In this document: in pieces, positions 11,901 through 24,233 of the stretch
How the letters are laid out: each line of letters opens with the position of its first letter
How positions within the stretch are numbered: the first letter of the stretch is position 1
Origin: Rhynochetos jubatus
Taxonomy: Eukaryota > Chordata > Aves > Eurypygiformes > Rhynochetidae
Direction: 5' to 3'
Assembly: GCA_027574665.1 (NCBI GenBank)
Contig: CM050648.1
Span: forward strand, 138,942,175-139,006,174
DNA: 64,000 bases
The notes under the pieces: model-generated
Databases searched by the model: none
Seen by the model: only the letters and a program-made list of their open reading frames with translations
What the model was told of the DNA's origin: nothing
Position numbers and translations under genes: made by a program

Positions 11901-14465
11901 AAAAATATAATTCAACTTTTATGACTTACTATAACTCTGTGTTGTCTTTCTGTTTCCTTTTTGCCATCTCTCTGGTGAAACTATTGCTGTGTGCAGTTCT
12001 GTTGGAATAGCTGCATAGCACTGTGCTCTGAGATGAGCAGTTTGGTTGGGTTTCTTATTTTCACTTGTTTGCCTTGCTGTTTCAAAAAAACTGAATCTTA
12101 CTACATCTCATTGATAAAAGGAAGCAAAGCCTTTCTCTATCCTGATTTCTTACATAGACTGCAGCTTCCTTAGATCTTCCAGTTCCTTTTTACAGTGCTT
12201 GCTTCAATGGGCTTTGAATTTTGGCTGGAGTCTGAGGGGGTTTGTGTACTACTAACAAAGCAGTTGTCTCTGATCTCTGTGTCTAAAATGGGTGTCTTCT
12301 GTTTATCTTCCAACACTTTTAAGTAAGAAATCTTTGGAAAATGAAGCACAACCAGAAAGGTGCTGAACTACACACCAGCATGGGCATGTCTTCTGCTTAT
12401 TAATGCTTTTCAGCAAGGACCTGGGCTTTTCTGTTCTACTGTTCAGACAGCAGCATATGAATTTATGCAGAGCTACCTCATTGATTTTCATAGTATTTGT
12501 TAATGGCTTTTTGGTTGTCTACACAGGTTTTTTTGTAGTGACTGGGCTGCTTGTACTGCTGTCTAGTATGTTTTTCTGATGCTTTCCCACCTCGCATTTG
12601 TAGTTCAAATATTTAGCAATAAGTAAGAATTCTGTCTGTGCCAAGAAATACTGTCTTAATTGTGTTCTGAGGGTGTGGGTCATGTTGGTATCCTGATGAG
12701 TGACTGTTACTTGTGGGTGCAAGTTGTATCTCCGCTCAAAATCAGTGTAGTGATTTTTCTGTTTCCAGCAGTGGTCCCAGTGATTCTGGAAAGAAGTTAC
12801 TCAGTAACTGGCCCTAGAGCAAAATGAAAACAAGTCCATAAAGAAATCTTGAAACTATATCACCATCTTTCAAATCTGTGCAGGAACAATTTGTTAGAGA
12901 GATGAATTATCTTTTTTTCAATGTCCAGGGCTTTATTTTTCAAAAATCAGATTACATACGTCCCCTTTGGAGAGGGTTTGAACTTCAGCCAACATACATT
13001 CATATGGAGAATATAGCAGCTCCTAGTTTAACCTTGGAACAGGTTTAGTTGTCTGCAGGAAAGTAGGTAGGAGCAGAAAAAGCTGACACATTGTTGGAGG
13101 GTGGGTGTTAACTTTGAAATGGTTACCTTCTGTGTTTCAGAGGACTTTTGGAGGCTTTAGCAATACTTCACGAATTCCTGCCTACCCTGCCATACACATA
13201 CATGAAAAATAAATCGAAGTAAGAAAACAAGTGGGGTAAAATACCTCGCTGCTTAGTGTGGGGAGGCATTCGGAAAGGCTGTCAGCTCCTATCAAGGGTT
13301 TTAAGCAGAAGGGAAGTTACATGTAAAAAAACTAAATAAACAACCTAGCTTGGTGAAATGGCAGTGCCTGTGGACCAGCTATCAAGAGGTCAGAGCTCAC
13401 AAGAGTCTGTATCAGAGGTGTTTTCTGCTGTGGTATGAAGTTGTAATTGTAATCGCATATTAATTACAGGGAGAGAGGGAGGGTGTGTGGGGAAAGGTTG
13501 AAACAATCCATACTCTCCCTTGTACAAAGTCATTGACTTGCTTACCTTTGCATTTTTTTCCCTCTGACTTGTGTCCATGTATAGATGTTCTTCCCTTTTT
13601 GAAGGCCTGTTTCTGAGAGCTTTGATATTCTCTTTATCTTCTTTAAACTGACGTTTCCAGCTGTCTACCTTTTCCTGTTCCATTTATCTGCCACGTGTCA
13701 TAGCTCCTACATCTGTCCTAAAACAAAAAAAATTGTTAATGTGATTACAAACTTTCTTACCCCTATAGGTATGTCTTACGTTCTTCTATTTGCAATTGTC
13801 TTCCTGAACTACAACGCAGACTACAGTTGCATCTCCGAGAAGCAATTTTCTGGTGTGGAAATTGTGTGTTAGTCCATTTTTATTAAAATAGCCCCATTTT
13901 TGTACTGCTTTTTCATGGACAATTCATATCTCCTACTTGGCCGTGTATTCCTGTGTCTGAAAGTCCACATTCAGAAACATCAACTGTAATTTTCAGTGCT
14001 TTATTGATGTTGTTGAGCAGTGAGTGCCAGAACTCAATCATATAGCCTGCAATAGTTTTTAAATAGTTTCATTGGCAAGAAGCTTTTTTATGACTTCATT
14101 CAGCCCATGACTGTGGTGTAATTATGTCTCCTCATGTGCGTGTTCCGTTTTATTTTAGTCATTCTTCTGATCCCTGGGATGATCTCTGACATGTTGCTTG
14201 TTAACATTAATTGATCTGGGGAATCCGGCATGTACTGTCAGTTTTTTATTCAACAGGCGCTCAATTCTGAAAGTGTTTCCGTGTTTGCACAATTACATGG
14301 GTTACTGCATCCAGCCTGCTTAAGGCTTGGGGAAAAGTACCACGGAACAGATTGGAGCTGAAGTGATCAAATAACCTTTTTCTATTCAGTAGCCGGCTGT
14401 GTAATTTGGTGACTTGCTCTGTGTCCTGTAGTTCAAGGAAAGGTTGTAATCTGTGTTTATGAAGC

Positions 14466-15206
14466 TGTTGTGGTTTAGGCCCAGCCGGCAGCTTAGCACC
14501 ACACAGCCGCTCGCTCACTCCTCCCATGGTGGTATGGGGAGGAGAACTACAAGGAAAGGCTGGTGGGTCAAGGCAAGGCCAGGGAGGGATCACTCACCAG
14601 TTATGGTCATGGGCAAAACAGACTCAGCTTGGGGAAAAAAGTTTAATTTTATTAGTTACCAATCAAATCAGAGTAGGGTAATGAGAAATAAAAACTAAAT
14701 CTTAAAACACCTTCCCCCCACCCCTCCCTTCTTACAGGGCTCAGCTTGGTTCCCTATTTCTCCACCTTCCACAGGGTGAAGTCCTTCAGAAGCCAACTGC
14801 TGCAGCCTGGGCTTCCCATGGAGTCAGGGGCTGCTTTGGGCGCAGCCGCCTGCTCTGGCGTGAGATCCTTCCCGGGCTGCAGATGGGTCTCTGCTCCACC
14901 GTGGGCCTCCATGGCTGCAGGGGCATAGCCTGCCCTCTCACCACGGGCTGCCGGGGAGCCTCTGCTCCAACGCACCTCCTTGGTGTCAGTCTCGCATCCC
15001 ACTCCTCTCTCCGTTGCAGGTTCCCCATCAGCTTTTTCCCCTCTGAAAGCTGTTATCCCAGAGGTGCTGCCACCATCACTGACTGGCTCGGCTGTGGCCT
15101 GAGGTGCATCCAGCTTGGAGCCGGGGAAGCTTCTAGCAGCTTCTCACGGGAGCCACCCCCGTAGCTCCTTTCTGCTACCAAAGCCTTGTCACACAAACCC
15201 AACACA
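14466..15206 (-). mobile_element. Solo LTR of an avian endogenous retrovirus, antisense within PPM1A intron 1
   Basis: Read on the minus strand it begins TGTGTTGGGTTTGTGTGACA and ends CTAAACCACAACA, that is with TG...CA termini. Both ends resemble a common avian ERVL-like LTR from memory; the exact family is not assigned. Length is about 741 bp with no internal retroviral genes beside it, so it is a solitary LTR. It is much more GC-rich than the surrounding intron in its 5' half. I could not see a clear target-site duplication. Orientation opposite to the host gene is the usual tolerated arrangement. Confidence 0.75.
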
Positions 15207-18200
15207 GGTGCTCATTACAACACGCGGGCATAATGTCACTTGGAGAATTGTTCCAGGAAATCGGAGTATGGGGACGTTTCTCAGCTTACTTTGAACAAGT
15301 GCCTGTGACTTTCGTGTGGTTCATATAAGCAGCTTATCCTAGTGGAAGGAGTACAACTCGAACATTGTTTAGAAAGGATTGTTAAATTACATATTGTTAA
15401 GTACAAGATTCAGATGGGGGTGGTTGGTTTTCTTGGGCAAGCTGATCAAATCCTTGTCTGAGTTCCTTGGAAAAACTAAATTGTCTTTTTTTACAGGGGT
15501 ACATGGTGTTATATTAACTGCCCCTTGTGAACAATTTAAGGCTTCCTTTCATTTGAACCTTCAAGCAAATAGAAGAACAGCAAAATCTATTTTTGCGTGT
15601 ATCAGGAGGCAGTGTAGTTGTGCTGTCCGGATAGCACAATTTGAGGGACAAATGAAGGGGCAAAGAGATTTCATGCATTCCAGTGATGTAGCTGTGGTTG
15701 TCCATGGTTGTCCATGGTCTGGTATACTAATTACCCTCCTTTTCTTTGACGCTCTGTTCTCCCATTGCATCCATTTTCAAGGAGTTTAGCTACTGACTCT
15801 TTGGCATGCTCCATTCATTATTTTAGTTTTGTTGCTAATGCTGCAGTCCTTTGAATTTTGGCACTCTTGTGCTTTATCCAAGATCTTGTTCCTTGTGTTG
15901 ATTTTCCTAGGCCCTGTACAGTATTTTTTTTTTGCGTTTCTGTCTGCAAACCGCAACTTGCGTTCTTCTTACACTTGCTGTAGAGGCTGTCCTTCAGTTT
16001 GACCTCCACAAAAGCAGCATTTCAGAAGTCAGGGCTTAGGTGTACTCATTAATGCATAAATGTGTCCCCTGCATCTTCGTTTTTATGCAGAGGGGTCCAT
16101 TTTCACTTGTATTTTGTTCAGAAGCCCCTCTGTTCTTCAGAGGCAAAACCCAGGAACTTGGACTGCAAAAAAACCTTCTCTTTTAGGAGAAACTAATGGA
16201 AGTCCTGGATACAAAGATGGTGAACCAAGCATTGTCTTAGGTTAAACTGAATTTTGCCTGACAGTGTGTCGTGGCAGTTGCAGTGCCAGATGATGTTTTA
16301 GAGTTGATATTTCTGAAGAAAATGTTGCACCCCTGATTGTTTTACAGGGCACCGCTGTTACAGTTCTTTTTGGAATGGTCCTCTAAGGAAAAAACAATGG
16401 GTGGTATTCTTTTGCCACTAAACCTGATGATTAAAGTGCATTTTCCCTTACTTAATGGAATAGAAAGAACGTCTGCCTCCTTTAGTACGCACGTGCATCG
16501 TTCAAGCATCCTGAAAGTTGAGGCTTATAGAGTAGAGGGCTGGTTCTGTCTCGGGTTCTGAGACTGCAGTTTTCTAAAGTGATTGCAGAGGTGTGTGCCT
16601 GGGTTAAGAAGGGCAAGGGGAAAGGTAGTGAAATTATTTGGTGGGCAAGGGTGATAAGATGAGGATTCCTGTTTAGGAAGATGACTACAGAAATCTGAGA
16701 GGGCTAAGTTAAACCATGTTCAGAATCTGTTGCCTTATGGCACGTCATACATGTCGTCTCTTCTGGGTCTGACTTCTGTCTTTAGGGATATTGCATAACC
16801 AAGTCATTCTGTAACTTGGGTGCTTGCACTGCTATAGGTTAATCTGATTTGCATACAGAGTTATGTGCCTAACTAAAGGTGTCATTCCAGCTTAATCGGT
16901 GTAGTGCCCAAAGCACCTTATGAAAGAAAGAAGAACATACTAGTGATTTAGCTAGATGCTGATGTGTGAAAGATGTTTCTGTAAATATGGACTCAAAAAC
17001 AGGTCTAAAAGGTGTTTTTAGTAGGAAGGTGGCACAGTTTTCTTATGTTAGCCTTTGTGTGTGTGTCTCCCTTCTTTTAAAACTAAGATTTAAATTTTTT
17101 TAGATAACTACGACTCTTTAAACTCTTCAGGTTTTAGCCACACATAATGGTGTGGGGGGAGAAGTAGCAGGTAGCCTCTGATTAATAAGAATTCGCAGAC
17201 TTGTCATATTAAACTAAATTTTTTTCCGAAGAGGAATTGAAATTCTGGAAAAACTAAAGGCATGGGAAATTTATCCTATCCACAAGTAAACTATACTTTC
17301 CCTTCAGTGAGCATTTTGAAAACCTGGCATGCTCTGCCACAGGTTTACTCAGGCGTTCTGGTGGAAGTATGATTCGCTAGGGTGTTGCAAGGAAGGCAAC
17401 TGCAGTCTGTTACTGCAGTTTTCAGAAGGTGACTACTTTATGCTATGGGCTGTGAATAATTTCCTAAGTAGAAGTTATGTGACCACGCTGTGGTTATCCT
17501 TCTGTCTGGTTGGATTCGCATCTACGGTGGCTAGCTTGCACCTTTGAAGAGTCGTGTCAACATCTCACCTACAAGGCTTAATTTAGAATGGCAACAGCTT
17601 TCTGTTTACCTTCTGGGGAGGGATAAGGCAATTTGATTTTAAACGGAGAGTGGATTTGTTCACTTTTGAAGTGTGCTAGCAGTTCTGTATGAGTTGCTGT
17701 AGCTCCATATGACCTGTCTGTGTGTATTTTTAATCGTGGTTTACATGACAAACTAGTGAGAGGGAAGAACAGCTCACAGCACACAACTCTGAATGTTGTG
17801 TGCCTAGTAATGTGAGAGATTAGGAGGAAAACTGCCTTTTTTTAGTCTGACAGTGCTTGTGGTCAGTTTAACTGTATGCTGTTCTTCATGCTTTTCTGTA
17901 TTGTTTTGTTTTAAACACAGTAATGTAAAATACTTTACAAAAACATGGTATTTGCCAGTGCAGTTTCTGCTTTGTGATCTCTAGATGAAGGTGAAATAAT
18001 TTGAGTATCTGCATTCTATTTTATGGTCTCTTCAACAATAGACAAGCGTTAGGCAGTAGTTTAAACTCTGCTGCTATCATGGAATGAATAAAAACTATTA
18101 TTCTGCAAAATAATTCTCCATTTGATTTATGGCAGCATTCTGTAATTATTTTGATCACTCTGACTTCACTGGAGTTGCATGTGAAGATAAAAAAGTCTAA

Positions 18201-20029
18201 GTCGTATTTTTTTCCTAGCAACTGCAGTAATGTGAACCTCATGCATGTGCTTAGGATACAAGACCAGAGTACACTGTATTTTGTTGGCTAGCTACGGGTT
18301 GCGTGGGCATAGATAGTGTTTGCTTGAGGAGAGACAGAACTTCAGAGCAGGGGCTGGGGTGAGAGGAAGCAGAGGTGTACTGCCGCTGACATCTCTCTCC
18401 ATACAGCTGAAGTATGTGTGGCTTTTGGTTTTGTTAACAAAGTGTGTGAGCCAAAGATGTATATCCAGTGCCTGTGCCTCACATTTGAATCACTGTTGTG
18501 ATGAGATGAAATATAAACATTTCTTGACTGTTTATTTTAACACATAGAGATGTTTTAGAAAGGTTGATAGTGGCTGGAAGAAACAATGTAAAAAGCTGTG
18601 CTGGATATATAGTGTCGCTTATAGCTGGGGCTGTATTGCAGTAAAAGCATGTTATCAAAAAGTGATGTTACCACTTAGAAAACTGATCAAATGTATTCCA
18701 CATACAAGTTAAAACCTTCTAAAACCCCTAGTGTACTGCCTCTTGGGCTAGTGTAACTGCTTAGCTGGGTCCTCGCGTAAAATTTGTTTCAGGGACCCTT
18801 CTCACAGTTAATTTTTGTCCGCTGTCTTCAAGTAGAAAAGCTCATAGTCTCGTTCCATTGCCTTTTATAATAGTGATTTGCACACTCTTTGATGCTTCCC
18901 AGGGAAGAATTTGCAAGTATGTAAAATGTGACCTATTTATTTAATTTTTTTTTTTAAATAATGAATGCACGAATAAACTTATGTGGATTAGAAGGGTGGG
19001 TTGGATGGTTAGGGTGTGAAAGCCATGAAGATAAACCAGTCAGTTTACACTGCCTGCAAATATAATTCTTACTCTGTTAAGCATGAATACTTGCTGCATC
19101 GCATCCAGTGATGGGAGGTGGGTGAGGGTAGGGTCTGGCAGCATGCGTTTACAGTAGTTGTGATTTTATTTCCAGACAGATTTCCTTAGACTTGTCAGGG
19201 GCAGTTGTCTTTCAGCGAAGCATGAATACATTAAGGTTTTAAGTGAATCTGCAGCACAGACATCTGAGAAGCTTGCTGCGTAATTTAACTGAAAATCTAA
19301 GGATGAGCTTTCACAAGATGGCTGAGTCAAACTAATGGCTTGCTGCTGCCTAAAGGGACAGCTGCTCTGTTCCTTCTGAGTCCTGCTCCTGGTTATCCAC
19401 TGTTGCCTCCTCCTTTATGCGGACTCTGGCATCACTTTGATCAGATCACTTTATCTGTTTAAAGAACAAAACAAAACGCCACCAAACAAACAATAAACCC
19501 CATAACTCCTCCCCCAAAAGGAAACCTAATCAATTTGCTTTTGTTTCCCCATCACCATCAGAGTGTGAGCAGGACTTTCTGGCCAGCAGGTAGGGATCTA
19601 GGGAATGCCACTGTCCTGGAAACACTGAACTCTTTCATTGGCTCAGTAATCCCAGCGAACATTGTTATTCAGATGTGTGCCACTTAACAAGTCTGCTTTC
19701 AAACTAATTTCAAAGGTACTTACACTAGAGGCTTTTGTCAGAACCATGAGTGATAGTGTAATAGGAGTTCTTCAGGTAAAGCCCCTGAAAATGGTTACAA
19801 GAATAGGAAAAGTGCATTTCAGCTAGTAGCAGTGTCCTTATTTGAATTAGATGAAAGCAATGCAAATTTGACTTGAGGGAGACACAGAAAAGTCAGCTTT
19901 CTATCTGTGTATTTTTGTCATCTTAACATTTGGGCTATTGTTTGAACATCATATTAGAAACTATTAAATGAGATGTTTAAGAAATATCATAATACTTTTT
20001 TCTTTTTTTAGAACTGAAGGAAAGTCATC

Positions 20030-20863
20030 ATGGGAGCATTTTTAGACAAGCCAAAGATGGAGAAGCATAACGCCCAGGGGCAAGGGAATGGGCTTCGCTA
20101 TGGTCTGAGTAGTATGCAAGGTTGGCGAGTTGAAATGGAGGATGCGCATACGGCTGTGATTGGTTTGCCAAATGGACTTGATGGATGGTCGTTTTTTGCT
20201 GTATATGATGGGCACGCTGGATCGCAGGTTGCCAAGTACTGCTGTGAGCATTTATTAGATCACATCACGAGCAACCAGGATTTTAAAGGGCCAGATGGGC
20301 CACCATCTGTGGAAAGTGTAAAGAGTGGCATCAGAACAGGTTTTCTGCAAATTGATGAACACATGAGAGTCATCTCTGAGAAGAAACATGGTGCAGACAG
20401 AAGTGGGTCAACAGCTGTGGGAGTCATGATTTCTCCCCAACATACATACTTCATCAACTGTGGAGACTCGAGAGGTTTACTTTGTAGAAACAGGAAGGTT
20501 CACTTCTTCACACAGGATCACAAACCAAGTAATCCACTGGAGAAAGAGCGCATACAGAATGCAGGTGGCTCTGTAATGATTCAGCGTGTGAATGGCTCCC
20601 TTGCTGTTTCAAGGGCACTTGGGGACTTCGATTACAAATGCGTCCATGGGAAAGGTCCTACAGAACAGCTGGTCTCACCTGAGCCTGAAGTCTATGAAAT
20701 TGAGAGATCAGAAGAAGACGATCAGTTCATCATACTAGCTTGCGATGGTATCTGGGATGTTATGGGAAATGAAGAGCTGTGTGACTTTGTAAGATCCAGA
20801 CTTGAAGTCACTGATGACCTTGAGAAAGTTTGCAATGAGATAGTTGACACCTGCTTGTACAAG
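20030..20863 (+). CDS. PPM1A: PPM1A coding exon 2: catalytic domain of PP2C-alpha, residues 1-278
   Basis: This large exon (acceptor AG at 20010-20011, donor GT at 20864) encodes 278 residues of a metal-dependent Ser/Thr phosphatase. Visible hallmarks are an N-terminal MGAF with Gly2 for myristoylation, Arg33 (phosphate contact), Glu37-Asp38, the metal-binding VYDGHAG motif with Asp60, Gly61 and His62, [15 protein letters not shown] with Asp146, [11 protein letters not shown], and ACDGIWD with Asp239. The family dephosphorylates stress-kinase, SMAD and AMPK pathway targets in cytosol and nucleus. The protein is close to human PPM1A as I remember it, with scattered changes mostly near residues 48-52 and 76-90; PPM1B would differ more. 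If the donor is not used, the frame adds 14 residues and stops at 20,908. The start is certain: it is the first ATG of the exon and matches the family. Confidence 0.97.
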
Positions 20864-22661
20864 GTAGCCAGACTTGAGAGAAGAAGTTTACTGTGTTTTC
20901 ACTATTAGAAGTTCATGAACAAGTTAATAAGTTTTTTTGCTTCCAGTCTATAAGCATCCAGTGGTTTATGTTAACATAACTTTGGCAGTAATTACCATGA
21001 TTCCCACAGAAACAGTGATAGAGGGGGAATGAACATGCAACAGAAACAACATGGCTTTCTGGGTGGGTTTGGTTAATGAAGAGTTTAAAATCACATACAG
21101 ATATGTTGTGATCACTGGGAAACTAGAAGCTGATGAGAATTTATGGGCAAGCTAAGGACAGTAACTGCCCTTTTCTGTTTCACAAAATACTTTACAAAAC
21201 ATTGACTCTTAAGACTTAATCAGGCTAGAGAATATTCTTTCCCTTCCTAATCTACCCCTCCTTTCTTGGACATATAGTAGTAACATTGCTGTCATAATTA
21301 CATCAGGATGCAGAATGAATGAAGCCTGACTTCATAATTTGCAGTTTAAAATTTCTTCTTGTCTGCTTAAAGATCTGACTTCCTAAATTAGCTTCTATTC
21401 TGGTTCAATTACTGTATTTCTTAGTGTTGTGTGATACAGCTCTGAAACTAGTTTAGGTAGAAGATGGGACTGTTTTGTTTAACAAATCTGTGTAATTTTG
21501 TCTACAATAACTTCTACTTTGTCTTAATAAGTTACAGGATGGTGCAGTTACAGAAGAGATTTGAAGTATTGAGTTTCATAGCTTGACCCTTAATTTTCCA
21601 AAGGCAAGATATAAGTCATAATGTCAAAAAGCCAACATTTTTGATACTAAAGAGACAAGACAGCATCTCTGCTCTTGCCACATGGCTAACAAGGTCATTG
21701 GTTCCCTTTTGGAAAACAGTAATTGCTTTCTGACACTTTAGCAGATTGATAACGTGTATATTTTTGTTTGCAATTTTTGTCTGGTAATCCTGAAAACAAA
21801 TACCAGGGAAGGAACAGCAGCTTGTGGATGCTGTGAGCTTTGCAGTAGCCAACTGTCAGCACCTCCCCACACGCCCATATACTCTTGTTTTAAACACTGG
21901 CTTGTTCTTGATCTTGCCGACTTCAGTGGGTTTAATTGGTGTTAAAAGTTGAGCGTATGGATGCATGTTTGTAGAGCAGAGCACAGGGGTATTGAAAGTA
22001 AACTAAACAGTTACTTTTCATAAGCAGAATGTGTTTGTGTTTTAATGTATTCAAGTATTAGAAGGCTGTTTAGTTGAAGTTTCAAATGTTTCCATTTCAA
22101 AGAATGCTTTTGTAAAGGCCTGGGCCCCTTCCAGCTGGTCTTCTAACAGCTTCGCTCACTTGTAACTTTTCTTGTTTTAAAAGAAAAGGGGAAAAAAACC
22201 CCAAACGACCCGATAGCTGTGATTTCAGGGAAAGCACTGTCTGAATTCAACACCTCCCAACTTCGTGATTTTAAGCAGTAATGGTTTTGTGTACCCATCT
22301 AATATTCAGCTGTTTTCCCAAAATGATTGGATAGTACTTAAAAGAAGATGGAACACAACTTTAATTACACGTCACTCATTAGTAATGTCAGTTTTTAAAA
22401 GACGATGGGCTGTCTGCAATTGGCTTCATGTAGTCTTCAGACCATAAAAGAGGAAAGAACAAAGTTGGACTGAATGAAAGCAGACTTCAGGAATTCTGTA
22501 AGAGGCTGGGGAGAAATTAAGGCTAATGATAATATTGATCCATCGTAGTAAAAGTTGTGTTCTAATACCATATGATTTGTGAAGTTTCGTGTGTGAAATG
22601 CTTTGATGTGTGTTTAGCCTGGTGTGTACACATTCTCAAATCGTTTTTTCTTTTCCACCAG
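20864..22661 (+). other. PPM1A: PPM1A intron 2
   Basis: 1,798 bp of ordinary AT-rich sequence between GTAGCC and CCACCAG. A possible fragment of an old amniote repeat (GACTTCAGTGGG motif) lies near 21,918. I see no gene or structured element in it. Confidence 0.9.
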
Positions 22662-22779
22662 GGAAGTCGAGACAACATGAGTGTGATATTGATCTGTTTT
22701 CCGAATGCACCAAAGGTATCGCCAGAGGCGGTGAAAAGAGAGGCAGAGTTGGACAAGTACCTGGAAAGCAGAGTAGAAG
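22662..22779 (+). CDS. PPM1A: PPM1A coding exon 3: end of catalytic domain, residues 279-318
   Basis: The acceptor is a polypyrimidine tract followed by CCACCAG (AG 22660-22661). The exon opens with [11 protein letters not shown], which supplies the last metal ligand (Asp282) of the PP2C fold, and runs to the helical segment ending DKYLESRVE. It is 118 nt and ends in phase 1, so Glu319 is split across the junction with exon 4. The donor is GAAG then GTGGAT, a weak match to the GTRAGT consensus. If it is skipped, translation continues GGSFKKK and stops at 22,802. This is the expected structure of the alternative alpha-2 C-terminus known in mammals. Confidence 0.95.
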
Positions 22780-22802
22780 GTGGATCATTTAAAAAAAAAT
22801 AA
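22780..22802 (+). CDS. PPM1A: Alternative C-terminus of PPM1A (alpha-2-like) by retention of intron 3
   Basis: Reading straight through the exon 3 donor adds GGSFKKK after the glutamate codon and ends at TAA 22800-22802, giving about 325 residues. The mammalian alpha-2 form, as I recall it, ends in a nearly identical short tail and lacks the C-terminal helical domain. Preservation of a sensible basic tail over an intronic segment supports a real alternative end rather than a splicing error. The catalytic core remains complete in this form. Confidence 0.7.
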
Positions 22803-24198
22803 GTAACTTTGTTTCTAAACAGACCCCCTGGCCCCTTTTCCCTTCCAACAACTAAACTCTTAACACATACAGGCTTTCTAATAGACCTTCAAGTGCCATT
22901 GGCCATCTAGTGTACGTCTCTGAAAAAGGCACTCATATAATGCTGCTGTATGCCCTGAAAAAAAAGTCTATTATGGAAGTGCAGCAGCCTGTAGCACCGA
23001 AAATGATTCAGGATGGCAGAGAAATCATTTATTTGTGCTCAGTGTTCTTCATGAGTCTGTTGACAGCATTAACTTCTGACCAGTAAATCCTGGTTCCTGT
23101 TAAATGCAGTTAAGTGAAATAATCAGAATATGTTGTGAAGTGTCTGTGAAGATGGTAATTTGAGTGCCATTTTTCCACATAGTTACATACAACTTAGCCA
23201 TAATATTTTATTATCCAATTATGGTAGGGCTACAGCTTGATTACTGTCATCTTTAAGGCACCTGCTAACATATTGACTTATTTGAAAGTTTGTCAGAAAT
23301 TTGTCAAAGCCTAATCTCTAAGCATTCATGGTGAAAAGAAGCTAGGAGCTCATGTTACTCTGATAACTTCAAAATTTTGCTTTAAATTTGTATTTCGGGA
23401 GTTCTTAAACTTCAAACTGAAACTGCAAGTCTTGGGCATTTTGAGTCACCTAACTAAAAATGGTATTTGAAATCGAAACGATTTAAAAGATTTCTCATTA
23501 AAACTGGATTTATAGTGCCTTCTGGTATTTACAAAACAGCCACAGCTTGGACTTTGCTCTGAAACATAAGACACGCTGTATGCATTATTTGCATAGGTGA
23601 AGTCTATTTTTGAAGTATAGACCTATATGTTATGAGTCTAGTTATGTGTACATACTCCCAAGAAACCTGAACAGCACACAGGGCACGATACACAGTTCTT
23701 CGTAACTATGGTATCAGTGATTAGTAAGTTAGAGGAATATATTGTGCGCTTTTCCTCCTTAACTTGCAGGAAGAAGATAAAACAGTGCAGCTTCAGAAAT
23801 TTCACAGAGAACTTGCCTACATGGGAATTCTGGGTTCAGGCAAATTAATATGCAATTTTAAAGCACATTCTACCTTTTTAGGTGCACCTTCAGAAAGGAT
23901 TGCTTTTTTCCGAGGCCTCATTCGCAAGGTCTTGGCAAACTACATCTGTTCTGTCCTGAACAAATGTCCAGACAGACATTTCTGTGTTTAAATCTTTCAC
24001 TTGCCTAATAGAAGTTGGTGCACAGTAAGCAATAGTGTGAATCTTTTTGACAGCGTAGCAGGAATATCCAGGCGCATGGTAACACTGCATGAGTTAAGTG
24101 TCGGATGGCTTTCTCCATTTCAAATCAGCGAACAGTTTTGCACCAGTCATTTGAAGAGCTTACTATGTATGCCTGCTCACAGAATTGGTGAAGAACAA

Positions 24199-24233
24199 GT
24201 ATGCTGTAAATTCACACTTAATTTACAGCATGC
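24199..24233 (+). other. PPM1A: Hairpin with 14-bp stem and 7-nt loop in intron 3 / alternative 3'UTR
   Basis: The arms 24199-24212 and 24220-24233 are complementary over 14 positions (one G-T), with loop CACACTT. It could fold in the alpha-2 3'UTR or the pre-mRNA. The stem is too short for a typical pre-microRNA on its own. Confidence 0.6.

Larger units (their letters stand above)
4909..20011 (+). other. PPM1A: PPM1A intron 1
   Basis: Bounded by GTAAGT at 4909 and TTTTTTTAG at 20011. The first 450 bases remain CpG-rich. It contains the 8,281-8,943 repeat structure, a solo LTR at 14,466-15,206, and a 12-bp tandem repeat in the 15,694-15,720 area. Many short open frames occur, none with recognisable protein content. 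Confidence 0.85.

Noticed and set aside
14754..15164. Open frames of 60-93 codons on both strands at about 14.75-15.16 kb
   Set aside because: They lie wholly inside the solo LTR and do not resemble host proteins or retroviral gene products.
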